A stretch of 64,000 bases of DNA, taken from contig NZ_CP013480.3 of assembly GCF_001465545.3 (NCBI RefSeq), positions 2,666,001 through 2,730,000 of the forward strand, read 5' to 3'. The notes under the pieces were generated by a model. The model made no database searches. It was not told the DNA's origin and was given only the letters and a program-made list of their open reading frames with translations. Below are positions 10,001-24,793 of the stretch, piece by piece. The stretch is from Pandoraea norimbergensis (GTDB lineage Bacteria > Pseudomonadota > Gammaproteobacteria > Burkholderiales > Burkholderiaceae). The position numbers and the translations under genes are program-made. Positions within the stretch are counted from its first letter, which is position 1. Each line of letters starts with the position of its first letter.

Positions 10001-10946
10001 TGCCGGGAGTATTGTCCGCGGCCGCCGCCCGTTGCCGGGCATCACGGGCATCGTGCAACCGCTACCCTCTTGCGGCGGCCGGGCGACCGAGACGCGCGAG
10101 CAGATGCGCACACGCATCAGCGAGCGCCTGCGGCACAAGCAACGCGCGATCTCGCCGGCCGATTACGAATCGGTGATTCTCGAAGCGTTTGCCGATGTGT
10201 TCAAGGTCAAGTGCTTTGCCAATCTCACTACGGCGAATGGCCCGTTCGACTGCGTGCGTCCCGGTCATGCGCTAGTCGTGCCGCTGCCGTACTGGCCCGC
10301 GTTACCGGCCGACGAGCAAATGCCGATGCTCGACGGCAACCTCATGCAGGAAATCGCGGCGTTTGTGAACACGCTGTCCTCACCGTGGGCGCATGTGTCG
10401 GTAGAGAACCCCGTCTACGAGCGGATTCAGGTGCGTTGCAAGGTGCGCTTTTCGGACGTGTCGGGCAATGGGCGCTACATCGCCATGCTCAATGCGGCGA
10501 TCTCTCATTACCTCACGCCGTGGCAGGACGGTGTGGGCTATCGCACGCACTTCGGCTGGCGTATCCGGCAGCACGATCTGGAAGCGTTTATCGGCTCGCT
10601 GCCCTATGTGCAGAACGTCTCCGGCTTCTCGATGCTTCGTATCGCCGCCAAACCGCCTGCCGTATCCCCGGCTTCGGCAACGTCCGGAGCCGCGCCTGCC
10701 ATGTGGTCGTCGGCCGATGTGCAGACGTACTCGCTGTTCGATACGGCTGACCCTGCCAACACGGACGGCACGAAAGGCCAGACCGACATCACACCGCTCT
10801 ACCCGTGGAGCATTGCCATTCCGGTCGCCCGGCACGCCATCGAAGCGGTCGACGATGGCGTTGACTACCCAGGCGTACCCACGGCGCTCAGCCGCCTCGA
10901 AATCGGCACCACTTTCATCATCTCGGACGACCCCCATGACCAATAA
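7047..10946 (+). CDS. Large baseplate J-type protein (Afp11/Pvc11-like)
   Basis: A 1299-residue protein. The C-terminal part from about residue 1015 (TRISERLRHKQRAISPADYE, followed by a VENPVYERIQVRCKVRFSD segment) is typical of gp6/J-type baseplate wedge proteins. The long N-terminal and central regions are predicted to be mixed alpha/beta, as in Afp11. It should form the wedge ring around the spike hub together with the 853-residue protein encoded downstream. Its stop codon overlaps the start of the next gene by 11 bases. Confidence 0.9.
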   Translation: MYNLIIRDGTSQAMRALPALQDGYFHLDELSFHELLAIVTEFASLVRFHNAQNVPEGDWTPFFRADETVVMSRILAFDLARETARFAQWWRNTPEHVGVSANGESSGWTLQASPVTELVMTLNDWYDALAQAQSDNGLGLRTVLRAVIVQLSVDRSGVLGALRAVGGHVPLDPIWSAGMATPGTLSASNASALDADGIARAGARLTKADVRTDFHAYMKAIEMVRKEALARLPASLHNGIHDPAVGLLIAFVQQFQKLQGKLNGYTRRFIDFYYDRMLGSTPRATIPDHTWLVFKRTPDARDVVVLAGTEFPAGVDAQSRDILYVAENELRVSDASVAQVQTLYLDHNGYSAPENLLADDDTVPRGAPVTGRTWPTAAWFQSVPVAPPGADHTQAWPALGAPKAGMGSGLQRDARIGFALSSKVLLLKEGDRRITVTITFADDTLMQRLDRVADAMLGMKPVSAEGVAAGQGSDDVDNSSMAIELRRNDIFLKVFRSIFVVGLTGEFGWIDIPGYVPFFDSDVLRLSFELPPESPSVVAYSPALHGEQFDVDTPLLRCVINPGAYLFPYGMLRDLAVTGARIDVEARGCRDLVLQNNIGQLSAATPFAPFGPLARLGSYLIVGSTEMASKRITDFRVEIEWADLPRVTGGFGAWYDGYDVRLANEDYLATVAVLAKGVWTPASELSRPSVPMFRTRVQPGQGERIDTRIVWRAGQLAHLFEPDAGVSAAQPLTWGPGAKNGFFKFTVAAPAFAFGHETYAQALSTTMMANARRRRWRGQRAVPRAPYTPLVNAISIDYCATGTIRVDRLPNGDDDGRFLHLFPSGWETLGLKSYPAPALLPRFEAAGNLYVGIAAGDLGKTLTLLFELREDSQPVPPTDEDTEDGPAGNAGLRWSYLSNNVWKPLPRRYIVADGTHHFMTSGIVTLRVPGDIGCHNTVMPDGLYWLRVSADRDMEKYCSLYAIHAQAVQVRRGQDVPPEVPMVLPAGSIVRGRRPLPGITGIVQPLPSCGGRATETREQMRTRISERLRHKQRAISPADYESVILEAFADVFKVKCFANLTTANGPFDCVRPGHALVVPLPYWPALPADEQMPMLDGNLMQEIAAFVNTLSSPWAHVSVENPVYERIQVRCKVRFSDVSGNGRYIAMLNAAISHYLTPWQDGVGYRTHFGWRIRQHDLEAFIGSLPYVQNVSGFSMLRIAAKPPAVSPASATSGAAPAMWSSADVQTYSLFDTADPANTDGTKGQTDITPLYPWSIAIPVARHAIEAVDDGVDYPGVPTALSRLEIGTTFIISDDPHDQ

Positions 10947-11760
10947 ACCCATGGCCCGCCGTAATCGCGACACGCTCCGGAGCAAGTTCGGCAACGGTGA
11001 AATGCCGTCCGCGACGGCCTTCTCAGAGCTGATCGACTCGATGCTCAACATCGTCGATGAAGGTTTCGACAAGACGCCCGTGGATGGCCTCAAGGTGTCG
11101 CAACTCAATCAGGGCAAGCTGCTCAGCTTCTATCAGAACATCGACGTGAAGAGCCCCATCTGGTCGGTGCAGCTTGATGGGCCGGGCGGGGGGCTTGCAT
11201 TTGGCAACGCTCGCAATCCCGCCGTGCTGACATTGCGTCAGTTGCCGGGCGCGGGAGGGGCTGACGCGCAGTCGATGGGGAAGGCGAGTGATGCTGCTGA
11301 CTTCGAACTCGATATGGCCGGGCGCATCGTCGCCGATGGACGGCGCGGCCGCCCGGGTAGCCGAAGCGTGCCCGCCGATGGCAAGTGGCACGACATCACC
11401 GACACGCTCACCGGCTGTAATGCATTCGAGATCATGGCGGGCGTGGGCAAGCGAGGCAGCGGCAAATATGCGCTGATGCACGCGTATGCCGTCATGGCCT
11501 TCAATGGCAAAGGCGACATCGATTACCGCCAGTCCCATTTCGGCAGCAAGTGCAACCGGTTGCAATTGCAGTGGATCGACGCGCCTGATGGGGCCAAGCA
11601 CAACTACATTTTGCAAATGCGTGTCGGCTGTCCTTACGACACCACGCGCGACAGCGCGGGCGCTGACCGGACGTGGGTGACCTACTACCTCACCAATCTG
11701 TGGTTCGACCCGGACATGCAGACCAGTGCCGTCGACCCCGAGCCGAAGGTGCAGGCATGA
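10936..11760 (+). CDS. Putative CIS fibre/adhesin protein
   Basis: The 274-residue product begins with an Arg-rich segment and a helix (SKFGNGEMPSATAFSELIDS) that resembles the N-terminal attachment part of tail-fibre-like proteins. It continues into a beta-rich C-terminal domain (WHDITDTLTGCNAFEIMAGV, GSGKYALMHAYAVMAF). Such a domain directly after the J-type baseplate gene suggests a short fibre or receptor-binding adhesin. The ATG at 10936 overlaps the upstream gene by 11 bases; ATG 10951 is an alternative. The function is inferred from position and fold, not from a recognised catalytic motif. Confidence 0.7.
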   Translation: MTNKPMARRNRDTLRSKFGNGEMPSATAFSELIDSMLNIVDEGFDKTPVDGLKVSQLNQGKLLSFYQNIDVKSPIWSVQLDGPGGGLAFGNARNPAVLTLRQLPGAGGADAQSMGKASDAADFELDMAGRIVADGRRGRPGSRSVPADGKWHDITDTLTGCNAFEIMAGVGKRGSGKYALMHAYAVMAFNGKGDIDYRQSHFGSKCNRLQLQWIDAPDGAKHNYILQMRVGCPYDTTRDSAGADRTWVTYYLTNLWFDPDMQTSAVDPEPKVQA

Positions 11761-12098
11761 GCACGCCGTCCACCACCTTCGATATCGTGCTTGCGGCAGA
11801 TGACGCGCAACTGGTTATGGCGGCGTTGGCGGAATTGCCATTTAAGCGCGTGTACGAACTTATCGGCACACTGAATCGGCAAGCCAACGAGGCGGGCGCG
11901 GGGGAAGGCATTGCGTGTGCACTGAGCGCACCAGCCTTCGCGTTGATCGTTGAAGCACTGGGGCACCTGCCGTATCACCGGGTGCATGCACTGATTGATG
12001 CCATGAAGGCGCAATTGAACAGCGCCCGCATCGCGTTGGACGAGGCAGGCGATAACGCAACGCGTGCGCGCGGCATTCGAGGCGTCGTCAGTCGATGA
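11757..12098 (+). CDS. Small helical CIS protein with internal duplication
   Basis: The 113-residue protein consists mainly of two similar helical units: LVMAALAELPFKRVYELIGT at about residues 19-38 and ALIVEALGHLPYHRVHALID at about 63-82. It overlaps the stop of the previous gene (ATGA at 11757) and the start of the next (ATGA at 12095), so it is translated in line with baseplate components. I do not recognise a named family. A structural, chaperone or linker role in baseplate assembly is possible. Confidence 0.7.
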   Translation: MSTPSTTFDIVLAADDAQLVMAALAELPFKRVYELIGTLNRQANEAGAGEGIACALSAPAFALIVEALGHLPYHRVHALIDAMKAQLNSARIALDEAGDNATRARGIRGVVSR

Positions 12099-14656
12099 AC
12101 GCGCCTGAGTCCATCGCCCGATTCGCCCCCGATCCGCACGGGCTAGATTTCGATGCGCTACGCCGCGCAGGCATTGCCACGCTGCAAGCCTTGTGCGGCG
12201 ATCGCTGGACCGACTACAACCTGCATGACCCGGGCGTCACGATTCTCGAGCAACTTTGCTACGCGATCACAGAACTCGGCTATCGCTCGGACTTCGCACC
12301 TGAGGATTATCTGGTCGGTCCGACAGGCGAGATCGACTATCGGCGGCACGCATTGCACCCGGCAGATGAGATTCTGCCGAGTCAGGTGCTCACGGTCGAC
12401 GACTACCGTAAGCTGTTCTACGACTCGATTCCCGAACTGGAGGATGTCTGGCTGAGTTGTGAGCCTGACTCGGCGGCCGGCGCGGGCGGCGCTCGCGGTC
12501 TTTACCGGGTACTGGTCAAGCTCAGTGAAACGTTGACAGGGGAACTGTCGGGCGAGGCGCAAGCGGCGATGGAGGCCGACGTGCGCAAGCGCATCTTCGA
12601 GGTCTTCAACGCGCATCGCAACCTTGGCGAAGACTTGGCCGGCGTGCGCGTGGTGCCTGCGCAGGCGGTCTACCTGAGTGGCGACGTGCAGATTCACAGC
12701 GAGCGCGATCCGGCGTCGATTTTCGCGGATATTTATTTCCGCTGTGCGCAGGCGGTGCTCTCGGGGTTTCAGGTCGAGCGCTACGTCAAGGCCTTTGCGG
12801 CAGGCGTGCCGCTCGATATCTTGTTTTCCGGGCCGCGCACGGTGCACGGATTCATCGCGAGCACTGGGGCGCAGGCGCCCGGCTCACCAATTGCTATCTC
12901 GAAACTGGTCGGGTTGGTGCAAGAGGTCGAAGGCGTAGCCCACGTGCAGCGCCTCGCCTTGTGCGATGCCGCAGGGCACCCGATCGGCACAGATATGGCA
13001 GCGGACGCGGTGCTGCGGCTGAGATTTCCGGGGGATGCCCAGAGTGCATTTCTGCGTCTGCACTTTGCCAGCAGCGCCGTGGGCACGGATACGGCACCCG
13101 CCGCGCACGCCGTCGAACAACGGCGCGACGACAAGGCCCGTGTGGTGCTGGACGATGCGCGCGTGGCACTGGCCAAGGCGCGTTTCGAATTCGACACCTT
13201 GCGTAACACGCCGCAATCGGTAGTGGGGATTGTGCCCGCACCACAAGGCGAGACGCGCGAGCTGAGCGACTATTTCTCGATTCAGCATCAGTTTCCAGCG
13301 ATTTACGGCATCAACCATTTCGGCGTGCCGCCGTCGGCACCGATGGCGCATAAGGTCAGTGCGAAGCAACTGAAGGCCTATCTGTATCTGGCCGAGCAGT
13401 TGATGGCCAACTATCTGGAGAACCTGCAATCGGTCGGACGGATGTTCTCCGTCGACGATCTGCATCAGACCTACTTCTCGCAACGGATCGGCGACGATGC
13501 GCTACCGGACATCGAGTCGCTGTATGTCGAGGCGCCGGATGATGTGCGCAAAGCCCTCACGAATATTGTCTCGCGCAAGGATCGGGCGGAGGACCGGCGC
13601 AGCCGGTTGCTCGATGTGCTGCTCGCGATGTATGGCGAAACGTTCTCGCAGAAGTCGCTGCGTCGCTTCGACGACTATCAGGACAAGCACGCGACGCACT
13701 GGCTGGTGAACAACAAGCTTGAATTCTTGCGCCATATCGCGACGCTCTCGCGCGACCGGGCGACGGCGTTCGACGTGGGCGTGCCCGAGCGGCGCCCTGA
13801 TGGCCGGCCCAATGTTGCGGGGGTGCACGCGAAGATCGCGATTCTGTTGGGGCTGCCTGCCGAGCCGTCAGAACACGCACTGAGCGAGACGCTGTTGCAA
13901 TGGCGGCTGCGACTGCGGGCGGACAACGTGGCCACGGCTGACGACTACGAGCGTGCAGCCGCCCGGTTGGTGGTGCTGGCGGGGCGCGTTGCGCCGGCGG
14001 CGGAGACGCCGAAGGAGGAATCACGCCACGAAGACCTGCTGCCTATGGGGCTCCTTGTGCACGGCGTGCGGTTGGAAAACTACGTGCTCGAGCAACATGG
14101 CGAGGAAGTGCACATACATTTCCGCACGCATGACGAGCGCCTTGGCGATGTGCGTCTCGCGAAATTCAGACGCACCGGTGCCGTCACACATGCCGACCGG
14201 TACGTGCAAACGTTGCGCAGTTTTCTGTGCAAATTGAACGTGCAATCCGAGGGGTTCTATTTGGTCGAGCATGTGTTGCTGCGCCCGCGCTACCGCAACG
14301 GTGACGCGGCGGCGGTGCCATCGCCCGAGCGGGAGCAAGTGCCCGATGCGGCGTTCTTCGATGCCCGCGTGAGCATCGTGTTCCCGGCGTGGTCGGCGAG
14401 GTTCAGCGATCCTGACTTTAGAAATCTTGCGCAGGAGACGGTGTGCCGCAATCTGCCGGCGCATTTGCTGCCGGAGTTCCACTGGCTGGATTTCGTCACG
14501 ATGCGGGACTTCGAGCATCGTTACGACTTGTGGCGGACGCGCTTGCGCGAAGACATCACGCGTACCGACTCGCGCCGCCTCGATGCCACCAGCGCGAGTC
14601 TCGCGTCGTTGCTCATGCGTCAGCGGCGTGGGCGCAATCTGACGTTGTGGGTGTGA
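12095..14656 (+). CDS. Large baseplate protein (Afp12/Pvc12-like)
   Basis: The 853-residue product sits where the second wedge protein (Afp12/Pvc12) lies in extracellular contractile injection clusters, between the J-type protein and the tape measure. Its N-terminus has the WTDYNLHDPGVTILEQLCYA motif found in this family and in baseplate-J-like proteins. It is expected to heterodimerise with the 1299-residue wedge protein. It begins at an ATGA overlap, and the tape-measure gene starts three bases after its stop. Confidence 0.88.
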   Translation: MNAPESIARFAPDPHGLDFDALRRAGIATLQALCGDRWTDYNLHDPGVTILEQLCYAITELGYRSDFAPEDYLVGPTGEIDYRRHALHPADEILPSQVLTVDDYRKLFYDSIPELEDVWLSCEPDSAAGAGGARGLYRVLVKLSETLTGELSGEAQAAMEADVRKRIFEVFNAHRNLGEDLAGVRVVPAQAVYLSGDVQIHSERDPASIFADIYFRCAQAVLSGFQVERYVKAFAAGVPLDILFSGPRTVHGFIASTGAQAPGSPIAISKLVGLVQEVEGVAHVQRLALCDAAGHPIGTDMAADAVLRLRFPGDAQSAFLRLHFASSAVGTDTAPAAHAVEQRRDDKARVVLDDARVALAKARFEFDTLRNTPQSVVGIVPAPQGETRELSDYFSIQHQFPAIYGINHFGVPPSAPMAHKVSAKQLKAYLYLAEQLMANYLENLQSVGRMFSVDDLHQTYFSQRIGDDALPDIESLYVEAPDDVRKALTNIVSRKDRAEDRRSRLLDVLLAMYGETFSQKSLRRFDDYQDKHATHWLVNNKLEFLRHIATLSRDRATAFDVGVPERRPDGRPNVAGVHAKIAILLGLPAEPSEHALSETLLQWRLRLRADNVATADDYERAAARLVVLAGRVAPAAETPKEESRHEDLLPMGLLVHGVRLENYVLEQHGEEVHIHFRTHDERLGDVRLAKFRRTGAVTHADRYVQTLRSFLCKLNVQSEGFYLVEHVLLRPRYRNGDAAAVPSPEREQVPDAAFFDARVSIVFPAWSARFSDPDFRNLAQETVCRNLPAHLLPEFHWLDFVTMRDFEHRYDLWRTRLREDITRTDSRRLDATSASLASLLMRQRRGRNLTLWV

Positions 14657-14658
14657 CG

Positions 14659-20111
<5,453 letters not shown>

Positions 20112-20121
<10 letters not shown>

Positions 20122-21506
20122 TCGATTCGACAACCCTTTCGACCATCCCGCCGACCGATGCGCTCGTGGCCAACGCCGACAGTCTTTCGCGCGAAATCGC
20201 GTGGTTCAATGCCGTGCTCGAAACGCGCATGCATGCTTATTTCATGCACGAAGGCGGTCCGCATGACATCTACGCGCACGTACCGCCGGACCTGAAAGAT
20301 GACCCGTCGCCGTTTGCTGTCGCGTTGCAAGCCTTGGGGCTCGCGTCGAACTTCGATGCGCGTGTCGTGCTGATGCTCGCCTTGTTGCCGCATATCCGGC
20401 CGCAGGCGCTCGACCTGCTGTTTACGCAAAACAAGAACACCGAGCGGCAGTTCACCGAATTCGGCGGCTGGCGTGGTCAGCATCACAGTGGCCTGCTACC
20501 GACCTGCGAAACCGCAGCGTTCGTGCTTGCCGGTGACGATCTCGCGCGTCGTTTCGAGATATTGCAGTTATTCGACGCCGATCACACGTTTGCCCGAGAG
20601 TCCATCTTGCGTCTGGAACGGCGCGCCGACGGTGAACCAGCACTCGCTGCCGCCTTGCACGTGGAACGTGACTTTCTCGAGCGATGCACTTCCGGCAGTG
20701 AACACAAGCCTGACTACAGCGCGGGCTTTCCGGCCAAGCGCATCACCACGATGCGCGACTGGAACGACCTTGTTCTTGCACCTGAAGTCATCGACGAGAT
20801 CGACCAGATTCGTCAATGGCTCGATGGTGGCGAAGCCGTCATGCGCCGCTGGCATCTCGATCGCATGGTCAAACCGGGCTTCCGGGCGCTGTTCTATGGG
20901 CCGCCCGGCACCGGCAAGACACTCACGGCGTCGTTGCTTGGCAAGGCGGCGCACGTTGACGTCTACCGCATCGACCTGTCGAAAATCGTCTCGAAGTACA
21001 TCGGCGAGACGGAGAAGAACATGGCCAACGTGTTCGATCAGGCGCAGAACAAGCGCTGGATTCTCTTCTTCGACGAAGCCGATGCGCTGTTCGGCAAGCG
21101 AACGGAAGGCAGCAGCGCGAACGATCGTCATGCGAATCAGGAAGTCGCGTATCTGCTCCAACGGATCGAAGACTACCCCGGCGTTGTGCTGCTGGCGACC
21201 AACCTGAAGGGCAACATCGACGAAGCTTTCGCGCGACGGTTTCAAAGTGCTATCCATTTTCCGTTGCCCGACAGCGAGCAACGTCTGCGTCTCTGGAAGA
21301 ACCTGTTTCCCGAGCGTCGCGGTCTGGCGGCTGATGTGGATCTCGTAACGCTGGCCGAAAACCATGTGCTCTCAGGTGGCGCACTGCTCAACGTTGCTCA
21401 GCACGCGGCCATGCGCGCGGAACGCGATGGTCGCGACACCGTTTGTCAGGCCGACCTGCTGCGCGGCGTCCGGCGAGAACTCATCAAGGAAGGGCGGACG
21501 ATCTGA
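20112..21506 (+). CDS. AAA+ ATPase of the CIS cluster (Afp15/Pvc15-like)
   Basis: The 464-residue product has a Walker A motif (GPPGTGKT) at about residues 263-270, a Walker B motif (ILFFDEADALFG) at about 317 and a C-terminal AAA lid. Ahead of these is an N-terminal domain of about 200 residues, as in Afp15/Pvc15 proteins. These ATPases are needed for assembly or cargo loading in extracellular contractile injection systems, and they replace the ClpV of type VI secretion. Two in-frame ATGs are plausible: 20112, and 20118, which forms an ATGA overlap with the tape-measure stop. Both give nearly the same protein. Confidence 0.92.
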
Positions 21507-21507
21507 T

Positions 21508-24500
21508 ATGAGCATCCTGTTCTCCACCCACGGGTTCGCCCGCGCGTTTGGCCTGCATCGGCTTCCAAAGCGGGGCAGTATCGCTGCGCTATGTACCGCA
21601 CTCGCCGGTGTGATGCTGCCTTTGCAGGGGCACGCAACGGCGTCGGGCGCGATCGCGGCATCAGCGCCACAGGCCGCCGCTGTGGCTGCGGCATCTTCAG
21701 CGTCGGCGTCCTCCACACCTTCGGCCGTATCTGCACCCGCGACGATAACGACGCCATCGACCTCATCGACAGCCTCTGCCGCAGTGGTCGCGCCGGCCGT
21801 TGTCCCCGTCGTTGCGCCGAAGCCTGCCACGCCGGTGACACCGACGATGCCAACTGCCCCCGTCGAGCCAGTGGCAGCCCCGGCCGCTATGTCGCCGGTA
21901 GCGCGCTCGGCCAACATGGCGCCGCCCGTGGGCAGTGATGGCAAGCCGATGACGCCTCAGGACGCGTGGCGCATCGTCAACACCGTGCAGGTCGCACCTG
22001 AGCCGACGAGCGGTGCCGCCGCCGTCCTGATCTCAGCCGACGTCGTCCGCCATCTCGCGCCGGCCACCCGTCGCGCGATTCAGCAGGCGTTGCTCACGAT
22101 CTATTCTGATGACCCGGCGTACCTGCAAGCCTATCGAGAGAGCACGCGTCCTTTATCCGACAATCTGGTCGGCCCGATCACGTTGTCGTGGCTCAACCGG
22201 TTCTGGCTCGACTTCAAGATGCAGCCGGTAGGCAATCTGACCAACGCCTCGGTGCAGGCACTGCTGAAGTTCGCCACCATCGTGCGGGCACACCCGCAGT
22301 GGAAGACCGACCTTGTCGGCGCGGACCTCGGGCGCTGGATCGACGGTTTCGATCCCCGTGAGCAAGCGCGCTACTACCAGATCCGGCTCGCCGGTACCGA
22401 CGACGAAATCGCGGCGATGCTGTGGCTCTACCATCTCGATACCGATGGCAAGCGCAATGCCGGACCTGACCCCGACCGTGCGCTGCTGACGATCTACAAC
22501 TACACGCTTGATGCGAATGACTTCCGCCTGCTGGCGTCCAAGTCGAAGGTGATCGACAAGCTCTCGGCCCTTCAGGACAAGGTCTATCTGAACCAGCCGC
22601 TGTTCGACGCGGCGGTCCTCGACGCGCTCAAGGATCTGGGCGCGCAGGCTGACGCGTATCTGCCCGAAGCCCGCGCCGCAGCCGTCACTACCACCTATCA
22701 ACTGACCGACATCTCGGTGCAGCAACTCCGGCAGGCAGGCCGTGTACCGGCGCCGATCATTGATGCCGTCTCAGGTCTGACCGAGGAATACGCCAGTCAG
22801 GCGGATTTCAACGAAGCCATTCTCGATGCCACGGCGGACATCAAGACGCCCGTCGACCCTTACGTCGCCGACATCATGCGCGCGGCGCAGACGCAAACCA
22901 CCTACGTGCTGACGCAGCAGTCGCTCGCCGAGCTGGCCACGAGCCGTCGTAATGAGGCCGTGCCGCCGGTAGTGCTCGACATGCTCAAGGGGCTGCAAGG
23001 TCTGCAATACCCGCAGTTGTGGCTGTTCGACCGTGCTGTGATGGCGCGTCTGCGTCAGGGTGTCGGCGCGTGCCCGACCGGTATCCCGGGCAGCGTGGCC
23101 GACGCGCGCAAGATTTCTGCGGAGCAGATGCAACAACTGTCGGCGGTGCTGAAAGATCCGGCGCTGTTCGCACAACTCGATGCGCTCTGGAAGAAAGGCC
23201 AATGCAGCAACGTCGACGTACTGTCGCTGCCGCAACTGTTGCAGACGCTGTACGACCGGTTCCGGCCGTCGCTCGTCGCCACGGCGCGCAAGCGTCCGGC
23301 CTTCGACCCGACGCGTCAGGTGCATTGGGATGGCAACGGATGCGGCTGTGTGCTCGACCAACTGCAAGGCGAGATCTACGGCTTCTTTCCGTTCTGGATG
23401 GCAGGGCCGTCGCAGGTCGTCAATTTCAGCACGCTCACGAGCATCGGGTACTACGGCGCGACATTCGACGATACGGGCAAGCTGCAACAGGCCAACGACG
23501 GTCGTGACTTTGTCGAACTGGCGCAGGCCGGGGCGTCGTTACCCGGCGATTTCGTGAGTGTCGCCCAGCGGCATCAGAGCAACGTGCAATGGGTGATCCA
23601 GCGCAACGACTGGCGCACATGGGCGCGACTGGACAAGAACCGCAAGGAACAGGTGCTGGAGCGAGTGGGCGAAGACATCGTGCGCTTGCTCTCCACGCGG
23701 CTTCGCAATTGGACTGCAACGGTATCGAATCACCTGCCGTTCGGCGCACGCTTTGCGCCGACCAATGGCGGCGGCGTGGTGATCTTCTTCGACGGGTATC
23801 CGGACGACCCGGTATCGGTGCAGGCGTTCAACCAGTTCATCGACCAACTGCGTACCAAACTGCGCAAGGCGGGCGCGGGCGATCGCATCGACATCATGAT
23901 GCGGCACGACCGGGTCGGTCACGGCGCGTACGACTACGAAAACCTGCTCAAGTTGGTGATGGAGAACGATCGCAATCCGTCGACCGATATGCTGGCGCGC
24001 GTCGAGCGCGAGCGCAATCGAAGGCCTCACTTTCTGGTGCTGCTCGACGAGCCGACCACCGATTCGAAGAAGGCGCTTCGGCTGTCGGTAGAGGGCGGGC
24101 TGCATGGGGAAGAGCGTCAGCTCGTGTTGCGCCAGATTGTGCCGGTGATTACGTTCGATAACGACAACTGGCAGCAACTTCAGGACGACATCATCTACGC
24201 GCAGGACAACTTCGGCGGCATCGGTTTCTGGCCGATGCCGATGCGAACCGACGCGAAGGCGGGAGACGCCGCAGGCGACAAGTCCGGCGGGGCGAGTGGT
24301 GCAGGGGCAGCCGACGCCACGGCTGCGACCGTGGCTGAACTTTCCCCGACGCCGGGCGTTCAGGCTTGCACGATGACACGCAGTATCAGCGAATGTCTTG
24401 CCGACTACTATCAAAAGCCCGCGGGAGCGCAGGCCTCCGCCGTCTGCAAGACCGTATGCGAGAACCTTTACGCGTTCCGGTTGGCGACGAAGATCGTGTT

Positions 24501-24756
24501 GTTGCTTCTGCTTGGCTGTGCGGTGGCGTACTACGTGTCGTGCCGCTGGCGCGAACTCATGGCGCGCTACCGTCATGCCCCGGCAGTCGTGATTGCAGCG
24601 GTGTGGATTCTGCTGGCGCTGGCCTTGCTCTTCTGCGACCCATTCCTGCGATGGCTGGCACGGGGCTACATGATCCCAATCTTTCTGGTGCTGTTCATCA
24701 TCGCGTTGATCGCCTGGTACCAGTACCAGTTGAAGGCGCGTGATGAACAGCCATGA
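21508..24756 (+). CDS. Secreted, membrane-anchored protein with GH18-like domain, CIS-linked
   Basis: The 1082-residue product starts one base after the ATPase stop. An N-terminal signal-like segment (hydrophobic run ending near QGHATA) is followed by an Ala/Thr/Pro-rich linker to about residue 150. A helical region to about 530 contains three similar units near TIYNYTLDANDFRLL, TTYQLTDISVQQL and TTYVLTQQSLAEL. A GH18-like barrel lies at about 620-915 (YGFFPFWMAG, GVVIFFDGYP, a final GIGFWPMP). Three hydrophobic segments near 995, 1027 and 1055 should anchor the C-terminus. The DxxDxDxE catalytic motif is not intact: the position expected for Glu reads Asp. It may bind or cut cell wall to help particle docking or release; no function is proven. 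Confidence 0.8.
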   Translation: MSILFSTHGFARAFGLHRLPKRGSIAALCTALAGVMLPLQGHATASGAIAASAPQAAAVAAASSASASSTPSAVSAPATITTPSTSSTASAAVVAPAVVPVVAPKPATPVTPTMPTAPVEPVAAPAAMSPVARSANMAPPVGSDGKPMTPQDAWRIVNTVQVAPEPTSGAAAVLISADVVRHLAPATRRAIQQALLTIYSDDPAYLQAYRESTRPLSDNLVGPITLSWLNRFWLDFKMQPVGNLTNASVQALLKFATIVRAHPQWKTDLVGADLGRWIDGFDPREQARYYQIRLAGTDDEIAAMLWLYHLDTDGKRNAGPDPDRALLTIYNYTLDANDFRLLASKSKVIDKLSALQDKVYLNQPLFDAAVLDALKDLGAQADAYLPEARAAAVTTTYQLTDISVQQLRQAGRVPAPIIDAVSGLTEEYASQADFNEAILDATADIKTPVDPYVADIMRAAQTQTTYVLTQQSLAELATSRRNEAVPPVVLDMLKGLQGLQYPQLWLFDRAVMARLRQGVGACPTGIPGSVADARKISAEQMQQLSAVLKDPALFAQLDALWKKGQCSNVDVLSLPQLLQTLYDRFRPSLVATARKRPAFDPTRQVHWDGNGCGCVLDQLQGEIYGFFPFWMAGPSQVVNFSTLTSIGYYGATFDDTGKLQQANDGRDFVELAQAGASLPGDFVSVAQRHQSNVQWVIQRNDWRTWARLDKNRKEQVLERVGEDIVRLLSTRLRNWTATVSNHLPFGARFAPTNGGGVVIFFDGYPDDPVSVQAFNQFIDQLRTKLRKAGAGDRIDIMMRHDRVGHGAYDYENLLKLVMENDRNPSTDMLARVERERNRRPHFLVLLDEPTTDSKKALRLSVEGGLHGEERQLVLRQIVPVITFDNDNWQQLQDDIIYAQDNFGGIGFWPMPMRTDAKAGDAAGDKSGGASGAGAADATAATVAELSPTPGVQACTMTRSISECLADYYQKPAGAQASAVCKTVCENLYAFRLATKIVLLLLLGCAVAYYVSCRWRELMARYRHAPAVVIAAVWILLALALLFCDPFLRWLARGYMIPIFLVLFIIALIAWYQYQLKARDEQP

Positions 24757-24793
24757 AGCCAGATAGACCGCCGGAAGGCGAGGGCGCTACGTT

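Noticed and set aside
21364..21507. The upstream extension of the frame of the GH18-like protein, inside the ATPase gene.
   Set aside because: The ATG at 21508 is directly followed by a signal peptide; the longer frame would bury it.
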